From Armatimonadota bacterium (lineage in GTDB: Bacteria > Armatimonadota > Hebobacteria > CAIYQO01): a stretch of DNA of 33,201 bases. Of this stretch, positions 8,107 through 15,957 are shown in pieces (within the stretch, counting starts at the first letter, position 1; each line of letters starts with the position of its first letter). Position numbers and translations under genes: made by a program. Where the stretch lies: assembly GCA_029553475.1 (NCBI GenBank), contig JAKPKV010000137.1:133976-167176 (forward strand). Direction: 5' to 3'. The notes below the pieces were generated by a model, which saw nothing but the letters and a program-made list of their open reading frames with translations, did no database searches and had not been told where the DNA came from.

Positions 8107-8769
8107 ATGACGCAACCGATATATGTTCCTCCGCAATTCGATGCGGTCCGTGATGCGAACGAGGCGTTTCTGTGGAGCGGGAAGCCGGAACTGCTGCCAT
8201 ACCTGGCCACCGGCTTGCCGCTGCTGTTCGCCGCGGCCGTGATGGTGGGCATCTTCATCTTCTTCACCATCCTGTTCCGCTCCGCACCAGCCGCCGATGC
8301 CAATCCCTCGGCAGGACTGTTCATCTTCGCCATCGCCTCCCCGCTGGTCATCATCTTCGGCATCAGCCTGCTGAATCTCGTCCGGCTGCTGGTGGCCTAC
8401 CAGCAGACCTGGTATGCCGTGACCAATAAGCGCGTCATTCTGCGCACCGGCTTCTGGGGCGCAGAGTTTTCCACGGTTGATTTTGATAACATCCCCGAGC
8501 TGCAAGTGACGGTCAGCTTTTTCGAAAGCTTGGTCGGCGCCGGCACCATTTCGGGATTTGCGGCGGCCGAGATGCCGGGACGCGACAGTGCTCTCCAGGC
8601 CGCCTTTGCCGCCGGCAACAACCGTTTCATCGCCATTCGCGATCCGTATACAGTGTATCGTCTGCTCAAAGAAACCACCGTTGACGTGAAGACGGACTGG
8701 CAATACCCGAATGCCCTGCGCCCGGACGAAAATCCCGGCTATCGAACGCGTTATTCGCCGCGGAGGTAG
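8107..8769 (+). CDS. Membrane protein with bacterial PH domain (bPH2/YdbT-like)
   Basis: The 220-residue protein has two hydrophobic segments (about 35-60 and 73-95). A soluble domain containing TWYAVTNKRVILRTGFWG and FDNIPELQVTVSFFESLVGAGTI follows. The ITNKRVI-type strand and a following D-x-x-x-I-x turn are the signature of bPH2 domains. Start choice is open: ATG at 8107 lacks a well-spaced ribosome site, while GTG at 8074 overlaps the moxR stop as GTGA and would add 11 residues (coupled translation). It takes the place that DUF58 often holds after moxR. Function is unknown; it may act in membrane or lipid-related scaffolding. Confidence 0.8.
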   Translation: MTQPIYVPPQFDAVRDANEAFLWSGKPELLPYLATGLPLLFAAAVMVGIFIFFTILFRSAPAADANPSAGLFIFAIASPLVIIFGISLLNLVRLLVAYQQTWYAVTNKRVILRTGFWGAEFSTVDFDNIPELQVTVSFFESLVGAGTISGFAAAEMPGRDSALQAAFAAGNNRFIAIRDPYTVYRLLKETTVDVKTDWQYPNALRPDENPGYRTRYSPRR

Positions 8770-8827
8770 GGCCGTTGCGCCGCAACGGGCGGCATACCGT
8801 GGTATGCTGAATGAGGAGGTCTCTGCC

Positions 8828-9556
8828 ATGCGCTATCTCGTGAGCGCGTCGCTCGGTGTGCTGATGCTCGTCCTGACGCTGCCCGCCGTCGCCCAAACCC
8901 GCCCCGAGGCAATGGAGTCCGACGGCGTCATGCTGCTGCCGGTGAAGGTGATGGCGGACCTGGCGGGGGCGGCGGTGATCGCCGAGCGCGGCCGCGCCGG
9001 GGTGACGGTGACGAAGGGGGCGCTGGCGGTGTCGCTGACGCCGAACCGGCCGCAGGCGCTGGTGAACGGGCGCGCGCGGCTGCTGCCGGCGCCGGTGGTG
9101 ATGCACGACGGCCGCCTGTATGCCCCGGCGGGCGAAGTGGGGCGCGCCATCGGCCTGCGCATCGGGTGGGACGCCCGCGCCCGCGCGCTGGCGGTGGCGC
9201 CCGCCATCGGCAAGATCGAACGCTTCACCGCCGGGCTGAAACTCTGCTGGATCGCCGGCGACTTTGACGGCGACCGCCACGAAGAGCTCGCCTACGCCGT
9301 CACCGGCGTCACCGGCGCCCCCACCACGCGGCTGTGGCTCGCCCGCGGCCCGGAGGCGGGCTGGCAGCGCTTCCTCGCTGGCGCCGCCGTCCAGCGCCTG
9401 CTCGTGCGCGACGTCACCGGCGACGGCAAGGATGACCTCCTCGTCTTCGCCACGGTGATGCACGGCAACAAACCCATCCTCATGAAGTTCACCTACACCT
9501 GGCGGGCGAACGCGCTGAAAGGCATCAGCGCCGTGCCGGTTGCGGGCGGGGGCTAG
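8828..9556 (+). CDS. Secreted protein with copper-amine-oxidase-N-like domain and FG-GAP-like repeats
   Basis: The 242-residue protein has a clear signal peptide (LGVLMLVLTLPAVAQ). Residues of about 30-110 fit the copper amine oxidase N-terminal domain: LPVKVMADLAGAAV, then ARLLPAPVVMHDGRLYAPAGEVGRAIG and WDARARALAV. This domain is known as a wall or surface module in many bacteria and is not catalytic. The C-terminal half has two FG-GAP/VCBS-like calcium loops: GDFDGDRHEELAYAV and DVTGDGKDDLLVFAT. GAGGAGGT lies 7 nt before the ATG, much better than any upstream start. It is convergent with the following TPR gene, only 18 bp away. Confidence 0.8.
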   Translation: MRYLVSASLGVLMLVLTLPAVAQTRPEAMESDGVMLLPVKVMADLAGAAVIAERGRAGVTVTKGALAVSLTPNRPQALVNGRARLLPAPVVMHDGRLYAPAGEVGRAIGLRIGWDARARALAVAPAIGKIERFTAGLKLCWIAGDFDGDRHEELAYAVTGVTGAPTTRLWLARGPEAGWQRFLAGAAVQRLLVRDVTGDGKDDLLVFATVMHGNKPILMKFTYTWRANALKGISAVPVAGGG

Positions 9557-9574
9557 CGCCTCCCCGGCCTCGCG

Positions 9575-10156
9575 TCATTCCGGCGCGGGCGGTTGGCCCT
9601 GCGTCAACCGCGCCGCTTCTCGCTTCGCCACCTCGTTCGCGGGGTCGTCGGCGAGCAGCGTGTGCCAGAACGCCCGCGCCTCCGCCGTGCGGCCGACGCG
9701 GGCGAGGGTGTGGCCGTAGAGGTGGCGGCGGGGGCCGGCCAGGCCGCGGGCGAGGGCGCCGGCGAGCCAGCGCAGCGCGGCCTCGTCCTGCTGCACGCGG
9801 GTGTAGTAGAGGCCCACTTCAAAGTAGGCGTCGGGGCTGTCGGGATTGGCGGCGATCAGGCGGTCGTAGATCGCCAGCGCGCGGTCGTGGTCTTTCGACG
9901 ACCACGCCAGCCAGGCGGCGCTGGCGTAGGACTGCACGTCGTGCGGGTCGAGGACCACGATGCGCTCCAGCACATCCACCGCTTTCATGAACGCGCCGGC
10001 GTGGTAGTAGTTGTCGGAGAGGCTCTGGTTGATCTGCAGGAGCACCTCAACGCACTCCGCCGAGATGGCGCGCGCCTGCGCGGGGGTGACGGCGGGCTCG
10101 ACAGCCCATGTCAACCCGGCCAGCAGCACGCCGCACGCCGCCAGCAGGATGCGCAT
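9575..10156 (-). CDS. Exported TPR-repeat protein
   Basis: The 193-residue protein starts with MRILLAACGVLLAGLTWAVE, a signal peptide or membrane anchor; an ATG 7 codons upstream (10177) is the alternative. TPR-like helix pairs follow: AFMKAVDVLERIVVLDPHDVQSYASAAWL, DRALAIYDRLIAANPDSPDAYFEVGLYY and EARAFWHTLLADDPANE. TPR proteins mediate protein contacts, and no partner can be named. Its ATG shares one base with the stop codon of bioY (TGATG), so it is probably co-translated with bioY from the promoter at 10787-10816. Confidence 0.8.
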   Translation of the reverse strand: MRILLAACGVLLAGLTWAVEPAVTPAQARAISAECVEVLLQINQSLSDNYYHAGAFMKAVDVLERIVVLDPHDVQSYASAAWLAWSSKDHDRALAIYDRLIAANPDSPDAYFEVGLYYTRVQQDEAALRWLAGALARGLAGPRRHLYGHTLARVGRTAEARAFWHTLLADDPANEVAKREAARLTQGQPPAPE

Positions 10157-10737
10157 CAGCACGCCTTTCGCGGCCACAGCGCCACCGTCGCCGCCGCCAG
10201 CACGACCTTGCCCGCGTCAATGGGGATGAAGGGCAGCACGCCCTGCGCCAGCGCCGCGCCCGGCGGGTAGTGCAGCACGCCCACCAGCCACGCCCAGCCG
10301 CCCAGGTGTATCACCAGCACGGCCGCCGCGCCCGCCGCGAGGGCGGCGGCGGCGCGCGGCGCATACGCGCCCCCGGCGAAGCGGTCGTAGAGCGCCCCGT
10401 AGAGCAGCGCCGCCGGGACGAAGGCCAGCAGGTACCCGCCGGTGAAGACCGGCAGGCTGCCGATGCCGCCGGTGAAGCCCGCGAAGACGGGCAGCCCGAC
10501 CAGGCCGAGCACCAGGTACTGCGCCACCGCCGCCGGCGCCAGCCGCGGCCCCAGCAGCCCGCCCAGCAGCAGCACCGCCAGCACCGAGCCGGTGAACGGC
10601 ACCGGCGTCAGCGGCATCAGCGACAGCTTCACCTGCGTCAGCAGCACGAAGAGCAGCGCCCCCGCCGTGGTGAAGAGCAGCGTCATCGCCAGCCCGCGCT
10701 GGCGAGGCAGGGTCGCGATATGAGTGTAAAGAGCCAT
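10156..10737 (-). CDS. bioY: Biotin transporter BioY (ECF S component)
   Basis: The 193-residue protein has about six hydrophobic helices. BioY landmarks are present: VKLSLMPLTPVPFTGSVLAVLLLG, then GLPVFAGFTGGIGSLPVFTGGYLLAF, and LAQGVLPFIPIDAGKVVLAA near the end, the conserved biotin-pocket segments of the family. BioY binds biotin in the membrane and works alone or with the energising EcfA/T module, which is not in the window. AAGGA precedes ATG 10737 by about 7 nt, which is better than the upstream start at 10803. It is first in a two-gene unit with the TPR protein and is driven by a well-formed divergent promoter. Confidence 0.93.
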   Translation of the reverse strand: MALYTHIATLPRQRGLAMTLLFTTAGALLFVLLTQVKLSLMPLTPVPFTGSVLAVLLLGGLLGPRLAPAAVAQYLVLGLVGLPVFAGFTGGIGSLPVFTGGYLLAFVPAALLYGALYDRFAGGAYAPRAAAALAAGAAAVLVIHLGGWAWLVGVLHYPPGAALAQGVLPFIPIDAGKVVLAAATVALWPRKAC

Positions 10738-10786
10738 GGTGTCGTCCTTGTCTCGCGGCCGTCGCCGCGGCGCGCATCGTCCCCCT

Positions 10787-10816
10787 GTTATACCGTTCAT
10801 CACCCTTCCGGGTCAA
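10787..10816 (-). promoter_or_regulatory. Sigma70-type promoter for bioY
   Basis: On the minus strand TTGACC (10811-10816) and TATAAC (10787-10792) are separated by 18 bp, with 5 of 6 matches in each box. Transcription would begin near 10780, giving a 5' leader of about 43 nt to the bioY ATG. No BirA-type operator is evident. Confidence 0.65.
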
Positions 10817-10840
10817 GGCCCGCGCTCGACGAAAAAAGTG

Positions 10841-10846
10841 TATAAT
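10841..10846 (+). promoter_or_regulatory. Consensus -10 box, divergent from bioY promoter
   Basis: TATAAT is a perfect -10 hexamer and lies in one of the few AT-rich spots of this region. No convincing -35 is found at 16-18 bp. It would start a transcript about 170 nt upstream of the AAA-R3H gene. The long leader (10853-11023) is GC-rich and unassigned. Confidence 0.45.
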
Positions 10847-11023
10847 ACTCTATTAGCCCTCGCCGCGCCCCGCCGGCCCGCCGGGGGCGCGCCCGGCAAA
10901 GCACGCTCCATCCACGATGGCCGCGCCGCGCGACATCCCTGCGCCGGGGATGGCCGCCCGCCTCGCATCGCCGCGTCACATGATGGGAATAGCGACAGTA
11001 CCTTTGCGCGCGCAGGTGAAGAG

Positions 11024-12562
11024 ATGGAACAACAGATCACAGACGACCTGACGATGCTGCTACCGGTGCTGCCGCCGCGCATCCGCGAACCGCTGGAACG
11101 CCACCCGGCCGTGCATAACCTGCTGGAGGTGATTCTCGATCTCGGCCGCGAGCCGGAAGCGCGCTTCCCCGGCACGTATGAGCTGGTGTCGGACACGCCC
11201 GTCTCCGAGGACGACATCGAGTATGTGGTGTCGCGCGTGGGCGAGTTCGGCGACGACAACCGCGCGGGCATCCCGCGCACGCTGCACCGCATCTCCGCCA
11301 TCCGCAATCGCCAGGGGCGCATCGTCGGCCTCACCTGCCGCGTGGGGCGCTCGGTGCTCGGCACGGTGGATATCATCCGCGACGTGGTGGAGGACGGCCA
11401 TTCCCTCCTCATCCTCGGCCGGCCGGGCATCGGCAAAACCACCAAGCTGCGCGAGATGGCGCGCGTGCTCGCCGACGAGCTGCAAAAGCGCGTGGTGGTG
11501 GTGGATACCTCCAACGAGATCGCCGGCGACGGCGACATCCCCCACCCCGCCATCGGCCGCGCGCGGCGCATGCAGGTGCCGCGGGTGGCGCAGCAGCACG
11601 CGGTGATGATCGAGGCGGTGGAAAACCACATGCCGGAAGTCATCGTCATTGACGAGATCGGCACCACCGACGAGGCGATGGCCTCGCGCACCATCGCCGA
11701 GCGCGGCGTGCAGCTCATCGGCACCGCGCACGGCACCACGCTGGACAACCTGCTGCAAAACCCCACGCTCAACGACCTCATCGGCGGCATCCAGGTGGTG
11801 ACCCTCTCCGATGAAGAAGCTCGCCGGCGCGGCACGCAGAAGACGGTGCTGGAGCGAAAGGCGCCCCCCACCTTCGATGTGGTCATCGAGATGGTGGAGC
11901 AGGACAAGCTGGCCGTCTACGCGAACGTCGCCGAGGTGGTGGATCTGCTGCTGCGCGGCGGCTCCCCCACCCCGGAAGTGCGCTTCATGACCGCCGAGGG
12001 GGTGATCGAGCGCCTCTCCACCGTCACCCTGCCGACGCTGGAGGCGGAGGCGGAAACGCACGGGGATACCCGCGACGGCCCGCACGTCTCGCCAAAACTG
12101 CCGCATGACAAAGCCGTCTACATCTTCCCCTACGGGGTGGCGCGCAACAAGCTGGAGCGCGCCATCCGCGAGATGGGGCTGAACGCGGTGATGGCCCGCC
12201 ACCTCGAGGACGCCGACGTCATCATCACCGTGAAGCAGCAGGAGCGGCGCGACGCCCACCGGCTGGAGGAAGCGGTGCGCGCCGGCATCCCCGTGCACGT
12301 CATCCGCAGCAACACCTATCAGCAGATCGTCGGCGCCCTGCACGACCTCTACCACATGGAGGAGATGGATACCGAGCTAGCCGCCCTGCACGAGGCCCGC
12401 GCCGCCATCAGCGAAGTCCTCGCCACCTCGCACCCGGTCGAGCTCACCCCGCGCAACGCCTATCTGCGCCGCCTGCAGCACCAACTCGCCGAGCAGCACC
12501 AGCTCTTCAGCGAAAGCGTGGGCAGCGAACCGTACCGGCGCGTGCGAATTATGAAGGAATAG
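11024..12562 (+). CDS. AAA ATPase with C-terminal R3H domain (SpoIIIAA/Ycf45-like)
   Basis: The 512-residue protein begins at MEQQITDD, with AGGTG about 6 nt upstream; the 96 upstream codons are Ala/Arg noise. The N-terminal domain (about 1-120) leads into an ATPase with Walker A GRPGIGKTTK (132-141) and Walker B VIVIDEIGT (206-214). LIGTAHGTTLDNLLQNPTLNDLIGG follows. The latter is the hallmark of the family shared by SpoIIIAA and the plastid/cyanobacterial Ycf45. After a linker, an SLOG/Rossmann-like segment (VYIFPYGVARNKLERAIREMGLNAVMARHLEDADVIITVK) precedes an R3H single-strand nucleic-acid-binding domain (VELTPRNAYLRRLQHQLAEQHQL..SEPYRRVRI). The role is unknown; DNA or RNA binding is inferred. 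Confidence 0.92.
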   Translation: MEQQITDDLTMLLPVLPPRIREPLERHPAVHNLLEVILDLGREPEARFPGTYELVSDTPVSEDDIEYVVSRVGEFGDDNRAGIPRTLHRISAIRNRQGRIVGLTCRVGRSVLGTVDIIRDVVEDGHSLLILGRPGIGKTTKLREMARVLADELQKRVVVVDTSNEIAGDGDIPHPAIGRARRMQVPRVAQQHAVMIEAVENHMPEVIVIDEIGTTDEAMASRTIAERGVQLIGTAHGTTLDNLLQNPTLNDLIGGIQVVTLSDEEARRRGTQKTVLERKAPPTFDVVIEMVEQDKLAVYANVAEVVDLLLRGGSPTPEVRFMTAEGVIERLSTVTLPTLEAEAETHGDTRDGPHVSPKLPHDKAVYIFPYGVARNKLERAIREMGLNAVMARHLEDADVIITVKQQERRDAHRLEEAVRAGIPVHVIRSNTYQQIVGALHDLYHMEEMDTELAALHEARAAISEVLATSHPVELTPRNAYLRRLQHQLAEQHQLFSESVGSEPYRRVRIMKE

Positions 12563-12629
12563 GACGCGGGCGCGAGGGGGAGCGCGCGTCATCCCCGCTG
12601 CCGCTGACCATCCCGGTCCCGCTGGGACT

Positions 12630-12655
12630 GAGTGCGCATGGCCGGACGCGCACTC
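12630..12655. terminator. Hairpin between convergent genes
   Basis: GAGTGCGC (12630-12637) and GCGCACTC (12648-12655) pair perfectly around a 10-nt loop, and the stem extends outward by three more positions with one wobble. It lies in the 166-bp gap between convergent genes and could stop transcription in both directions, although no T-run follows. A Rho-independent role is therefore uncertain. Confidence 0.4.
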
Positions 12656-12728
12656 GGTAGCCTCCCTGCCCTCCGGGCGGCGGAGCCGCAGTCATCCCGG
12701 TTGGCCGGATGAGTATCCGCCACCCCCA

Positions 12729-13871
12729 TCAGATCTCCCGTCTCTCCAGCCGGTCGCCGGTGAGGTCGTCGCGCAGCAGCGGGTAGAGCGGCACGAGCTG
12801 GTCCGCGGGGCTGTCCGCAAGCTGCTCGGAGACGGCGCGGTCGGGGATGATCCGATGCAGGCCGATGGCCGCGCTGCCCCAGCGCACCAACAGGTGCGGC
12901 AGCGCGGTGAGGACCAGCAGCACGCCCACCGGCGCCCACACCCAGGCGGGGGCGCGCGCCTGCAAGCGCGCCAGCCCCATCGCGAGCCAGAGGGCGGCCA
13001 GCGGGGCCACGCCGAGGAGGATGCGCAGGCGTATCGGCCCCGGCGAAAGGCCGGCGGCGAGGAGCGTGGCGGTGATGATGAGCGCGGGCAGCGCGGCCTC
13101 GCCGTTCACGCGCCAGCGATGGGCGGGGTCGGTGAAGAGCGCCAGCCCGAGCAGCGGCAGCGCCGGCAGCGGCAGCACCCAGGCGTTCAGCAGCAGCAGG
13201 TAGCCGAGGAACTGGCCGATGCCCGCCCCGCCGGGCAGGCCCCAGGCGGGATCGCGCGCCGGGGGATAGAGCGCGAGCACGGTGAAACCGACGGCGAGGA
13301 TGGCGCCGGCGCCCCCCAGCGCCCGCCAGCGCGCGCGCCCGCGCACCCAGCCGGCGGCGTGCAGCGCCAGCCCGAGCGCCAACCCCAGGCCCGCCCACGG
13401 ATTGGCGAGGCTGAGCGTCACCAGCGCGAGGCCGAGCGCGCACCATGCCCCGGGCAGGCCGGCCAGCACGCGCGTGTAGCACAGCGCGCCGAGCACCACG
13501 AAAAACGGCATCACGGCGCAGGTGGTGCAGGCGCGCAGCAGCACCAGCCACGGCACGCTGGCCGCCAGCAGCGCCAGCGCCCAGATCGCCGTGCCGCGCG
13601 AGACGCCCAGCCGGCGCGCGAGCGGATAGAGCAGCGGCAGCGCGGCGAAGCCGAAGAGGGTGAGCGGCAGCCGCCGCGCGGCGTCGCGGTCCAGGTCGAG
13701 GTTGCCGAAGATGAGGGCCGCCGCCGCGAGGAAGACGACCCCGCCGAGGAGGTACGTCCAGCGCCGGCGCACGCGGTTGCGCTGCCAGGGTGATTTGAGC
13801 ACCGGGCGCTTCTTGCCGCGCGCCGGCTGCGGCGCCGCATCCTTCCGGGGCGTCTTTGTCGCGTGTGCCAT
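12729..13871 (-). CDS. Polytopic membrane protein, GT-C/PMT-like
   Basis: The 380-residue protein starts at MAHATKTPRK, with GGGAGG about 6 nt before the ATG. A basic, Pro/Lys-rich cytoplasmic head (about 35 residues) precedes some ten hydrophobic helices. The segment RRLPLTLFGFAALPLLYPLARRLGVSRGTAIWALALLAASVPWLVLL resembles the second and third helices of ArnT/PMT-type GT-C glycosyltransferases. However, the acidic catalytic loop that normally follows helix 1 is almost absent: only NLDLDRDAARR remains. A C-terminal soluble tail (HRIIPDRAVSEQLADS onwards) is present. It may be a degenerate or non-catalytic GT-C relative. Assignment is by helix pattern and one motif, so confidence in function is low. 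Confidence 0.65.
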   Translation of the reverse strand: MAHATKTPRKDAAPQPARGKKRPVLKSPWQRNRVRRRWTYLLGGVVFLAAAALIFGNLDLDRDAARRLPLTLFGFAALPLLYPLARRLGVSRGTAIWALALLAASVPWLVLLRACTTCAVMPFFVVLGALCYTRVLAGLPGAWCALGLALVTLSLANPWAGLGLALGLALHAAGWVRGRARWRALGGAGAILAVGFTVLALYPPARDPAWGLPGGAGIGQFLGYLLLLNAWVLPLPALPLLGLALFTDPAHRWRVNGEAALPALIITATLLAAGLSPGPIRLRILLGVAPLAALWLAMGLARLQARAPAWVWAPVGVLLVLTALPHLLVRWGSAAIGLHRIIPDRAVSEQLADSPADQLVPLYPLLRDDLTGDRLERREI

Positions 13872-13982
13872 CGGAGCCTCCCACCCGCACGGGGTGCCAG
13901 CCGAGAACGTGACCGCTGCTGCATCAGACACCGGCATGTCGTCGCGTGCGCATCAGCGCAACCGTCCGCCGCGCGCGCGAGT

Positions 13983-15017
13983 TTACTCCACCGTCGTCAC
14001 CTTGCCGCCGTAGCGGAACGCGCCGGCCACCAGCCCGCGCCGCCGCGCCAGCGCCGCCAGCAGGCGCTCCTGGGTGATGGCCGCCGCCAGCGGGAAGAGC
14101 GGCTCGGAGACGGCGGGCACGCGCAGCAGCTGGCAGGTCGCCGCCGGCAGGTCAAGGGCGCCGTCGGTGAAGACGATCACCCGGCTGCCCTTGTCCGCCA
14201 GCTCCGCCGCCAGCCCGGCCAGCAGCCCGTGGGTGCGCCCGGACGCCGGCAGGTAGATCAGGCAGCGATGCGCGTCGTCCGCCAGCTCGAACGGCCCGTG
14301 GCGGAACGACCCGGCGGGGAAGGCGGTGGCGGAGATGCGCGTCCCCTCCATGAAGGTCAGCGCCGCCTGCCGCGCCCCGGCGACCGACGGCCCGCGGGCG
14401 ATCACGTGCAGCGCGCGGGCGTCCGCCAGCAGGTCGGCGGCGCGCTCGATGCCCTCGGCATCCACCGCGCCCAGCACCCGCGACACGGCATCGAGTTCAT
14501 CGAGCAGCGCCCGCGCCGCGTCAACGCCGTCCAGCATGCGCGCCAGCAGCGCGAACAGCGCCAGCGAGTTGGAGTAGGTCTTCGTGGTGATGGTCTCTTC
14601 CACCCCGCCGCACAGCGGCAGCACGATGCGGGCGGCGCGGGCGAGCGTGCTCTCGGCATGATTCGTGATGGCGACGAACGGCGTGCCGGCATAGCGCTCC
14701 GCCAACCGGCGAATCTCCACGCTCTCGCCGGACTGGCTCACCAGCGCCACCCCGCGCAGGGGACGCGGGTAGTGCAGCAGCTCGCCGGCATCCAGGGCAT
14801 CGGCGTGGACGCCGGCCTCCGCCATGGCCCCCAGCGCCACGTGCGGCGTATGTTCCGAGGTGCCGCTGCCGATGAAGGTGACCTGGCCGCGCGCCCGCGC
14901 CCACTCCCCCCATCCTCCCAGCCGATGCTGGCCGTCCGCGCCGCGGTAATAGGCCACCAGGTCATGCAGCGCCGCCGGCTGCTCGTCAATTTCGCGCAGG
15001 AAGGGACTCAGCATCAT
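13983..15017 (-). CDS. SIS-domain sugar isomerase (GlmS isomerase-like, AgaS/FrlB type)
   Basis: The 344-residue protein contains two SIS domains and no glutaminase domain. Domain 1 has IGSGTSEH (49-56), SQSGESVEI (94-102) and KTYSNSLALFALLA (146-159). Domain 2 has ARGPSVAGARQAALTFMEG and FRHGPFEL, followed by a second sugar-phosphate loop. It ends in GGKVTTVE, which matches the KSVTVE-type tail of GlmS isomerases. The family deaminates or isomerises amino-sugar phosphates. Without the glutamine-hydrolysing half it would act as a deaminase, an isomerase or a fructosamine deglycase; the substrate is unknown. GGAGGT lies 6 nt before the first ATG of a tandem ATGATG. DciA lies upstream on the same strand. 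Confidence 0.85.
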   Translation of the reverse strand: MMLSPFLREIDEQPAALHDLVAYYRGADGQHRLGGWGEWARARGQVTFIGSGTSEHTPHVALGAMAEAGVHADALDAGELLHYPRPLRGVALVSQSGESVEIRRLAERYAGTPFVAITNHAESTLARAARIVLPLCGGVEETITTKTYSNSLALFALLARMLDGVDAARALLDELDAVSRVLGAVDAEGIERAADLLADARALHVIARGPSVAGARQAALTFMEGTRISATAFPAGSFRHGPFELADDAHRCLIYLPASGRTHGLLAGLAAELADKGSRVIVFTDGALDLPAATCQLLRVPAVSEPLFPLAAAITQERLLAALARRRGLVAGAFRYGGKVTTVE

Positions 15018-15129
15018 CGCAATACCTCCACGCGTGCTCTTTCCGCGCCGGCGGGCATCCTTCCTGCGCGCATGTGCGCGCCGGCGGGCCGGCGGGACGC
15101 TTCAGCGGCCGGACACGAGACGCGCGCGG

Positions 15130-15690
15130 TCACGCCACCTCGGACCCATCGCAATAGGGGCAGGCGTCGCGGGAGTGGATGCGGCCGCAGGCGGGGCAGC
15201 GCACCCAGCCGTGCTCGCGTTTCCATTCGCGCTCGGCGCGCAGGCGGGCGAAGGCGGGGCCGAGCAGGCCGCGCACTTCCGGGTTGGCGATATCGCTCAG
15301 GAGATCGCCGGGCAGCGGCTCGGTGGCCAGGCGCTCGTCGGGGGCGGGGTGCAGCGGCCGCGGCGGGAACACGGGCTCGCCGAGGCCCTTGCGGCGCCGG
15401 CCCACGCGGAAGCGCACGTCCTTCAGCGCGGCGCGCCCCAGCAGTTGCCGGTAGCGGGCGAGGATGCGCGGCTTCAACAGCGTCAGCTCCTGCGCCCAGG
15501 CATGGGTGGTCACCCCCACCACCAGCACGCCGTCCTCCACCGTCTCCGGCCAGGCTTTGCTCGCCACCGGCGCGCCGACCACGCGCTCCCAGAGCGAGAG
15601 GATCATCACCCGGCGCATGTCCGCCACGAGATGCCGGTTCTTCAGCAGCCCGCCCACGATCGCGCCAATTGGTGATTGCCCGTACTGCAT
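15130..15690 (-). CDS. dciA: DciA-like protein (DUF721) with C-terminal zinc ribbon
   Basis: The 186-residue protein carries the DUF721/DciA core: IGAIVGGLLKNRHLVADMRRVMILSLWERVVG, then GVLVVGVTTHAWAQELTLLKPRILARYRQLLG. DciA loads or assists the replicative helicase DnaB in most bacteria that lack DnaC. An unusual C-terminal extension ends in CPACGRIHSRDACPYC, a four-cysteine ribbon (C-x2-C-x8-C-x2-C). Between the two, about 60 residues are Pro/Arg-rich. There is no good ribosome-binding site; a promoter at 15700-15729 would place the transcript start only a few nucleotides before the ATG, which fits leaderless initiation. Usual neighbours such as recF, gyrB or dnaN are absent. Confidence 0.85.
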   Translation of the reverse strand: MQYGQSPIGAIVGGLLKNRHLVADMRRVMILSLWERVVGAPVASKAWPETVEDGVLVVGVTTHAWAQELTLLKPRILARYRQLLGRAALKDVRFRVGRRRKGLGEPVFPPRPLHPAPDERLATEPLPGDLLSDIANPEVRGLLGPAFARLRAEREWKREHGWVRCPACGRIHSRDACPYCDGSEVA

Positions 15691-15699
15691 GCCATCTGT

Positions 15700-15729
15700 A
15701 GTCTAGCAGGCAAGCGCCCACCCTGTCAG
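15700..15729 (-). promoter_or_regulatory. Putative promoter for dciA
   Basis: On the minus strand CTGACA (15724-15729) and TAGACT (15700-15705) are 18 bp apart. Matches are 5 of 6 and 4 of 6. The implied start (about 15693) is only about 3 nt from ATG 15690. Confidence 0.4.
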
Positions 15730-15800
15730 CAGGCGCGCGCCATATTTTGCGCGATTTTGTGCCATTTTCGCCACACGTGTCGCGCGGCGCCGACGTTCGT

Positions 15801-15836
15801 GCGCGCCGTGCCCCGTGCATCCGCGCGCCGTGCCCC
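15801..15836. repeat. 14-bp direct repeat with 22-bp period upstream of the nuo promoter
   Basis: GCGCGCCGTGCCCC occurs at 15801-15814 and again at 15823-15836. The period is two helical turns, which is typical of paired protein-binding sites. It lies 45 bp upstream of the TTGACA box of the nuo promoter. Regulator unknown. Confidence 0.45.
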
Positions 15837-15880
15837 CGGCGGCAGCTCTCCTGATGTTTTCGGTAAAGAATAGGGGTTTC

Positions 15881-15909
15881 TTGACATTGCCCCGCGGATT
15901 TTGTACTGT
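15881..15909 (+). promoter_or_regulatory. Promoter of the nuo operon
   Basis: A perfect TTGACA (15881-15886) is followed after 17 bp by TACTGT (15904-15909), a weak -10 with 3 of 6 matches. Transcription would start near 15916, about 42 nt before nuoA. The surrounding AT-rich patch (15850-15912) stands out from the GC-rich flanks. Confidence 0.6.
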
Positions 15910-15957
15910 ATGACGCTGGTAGACACCGTCATCTCCCGCGGAAATATTGAGAGCACC

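Noticed and set aside
9541-9580. GGGG/CCCC hairpin between convergent genes 8828-9556 and 9575-10156
   Set aside because: The stem is short and mostly inside the coding ends, with no T-run; too weak to call a terminator.
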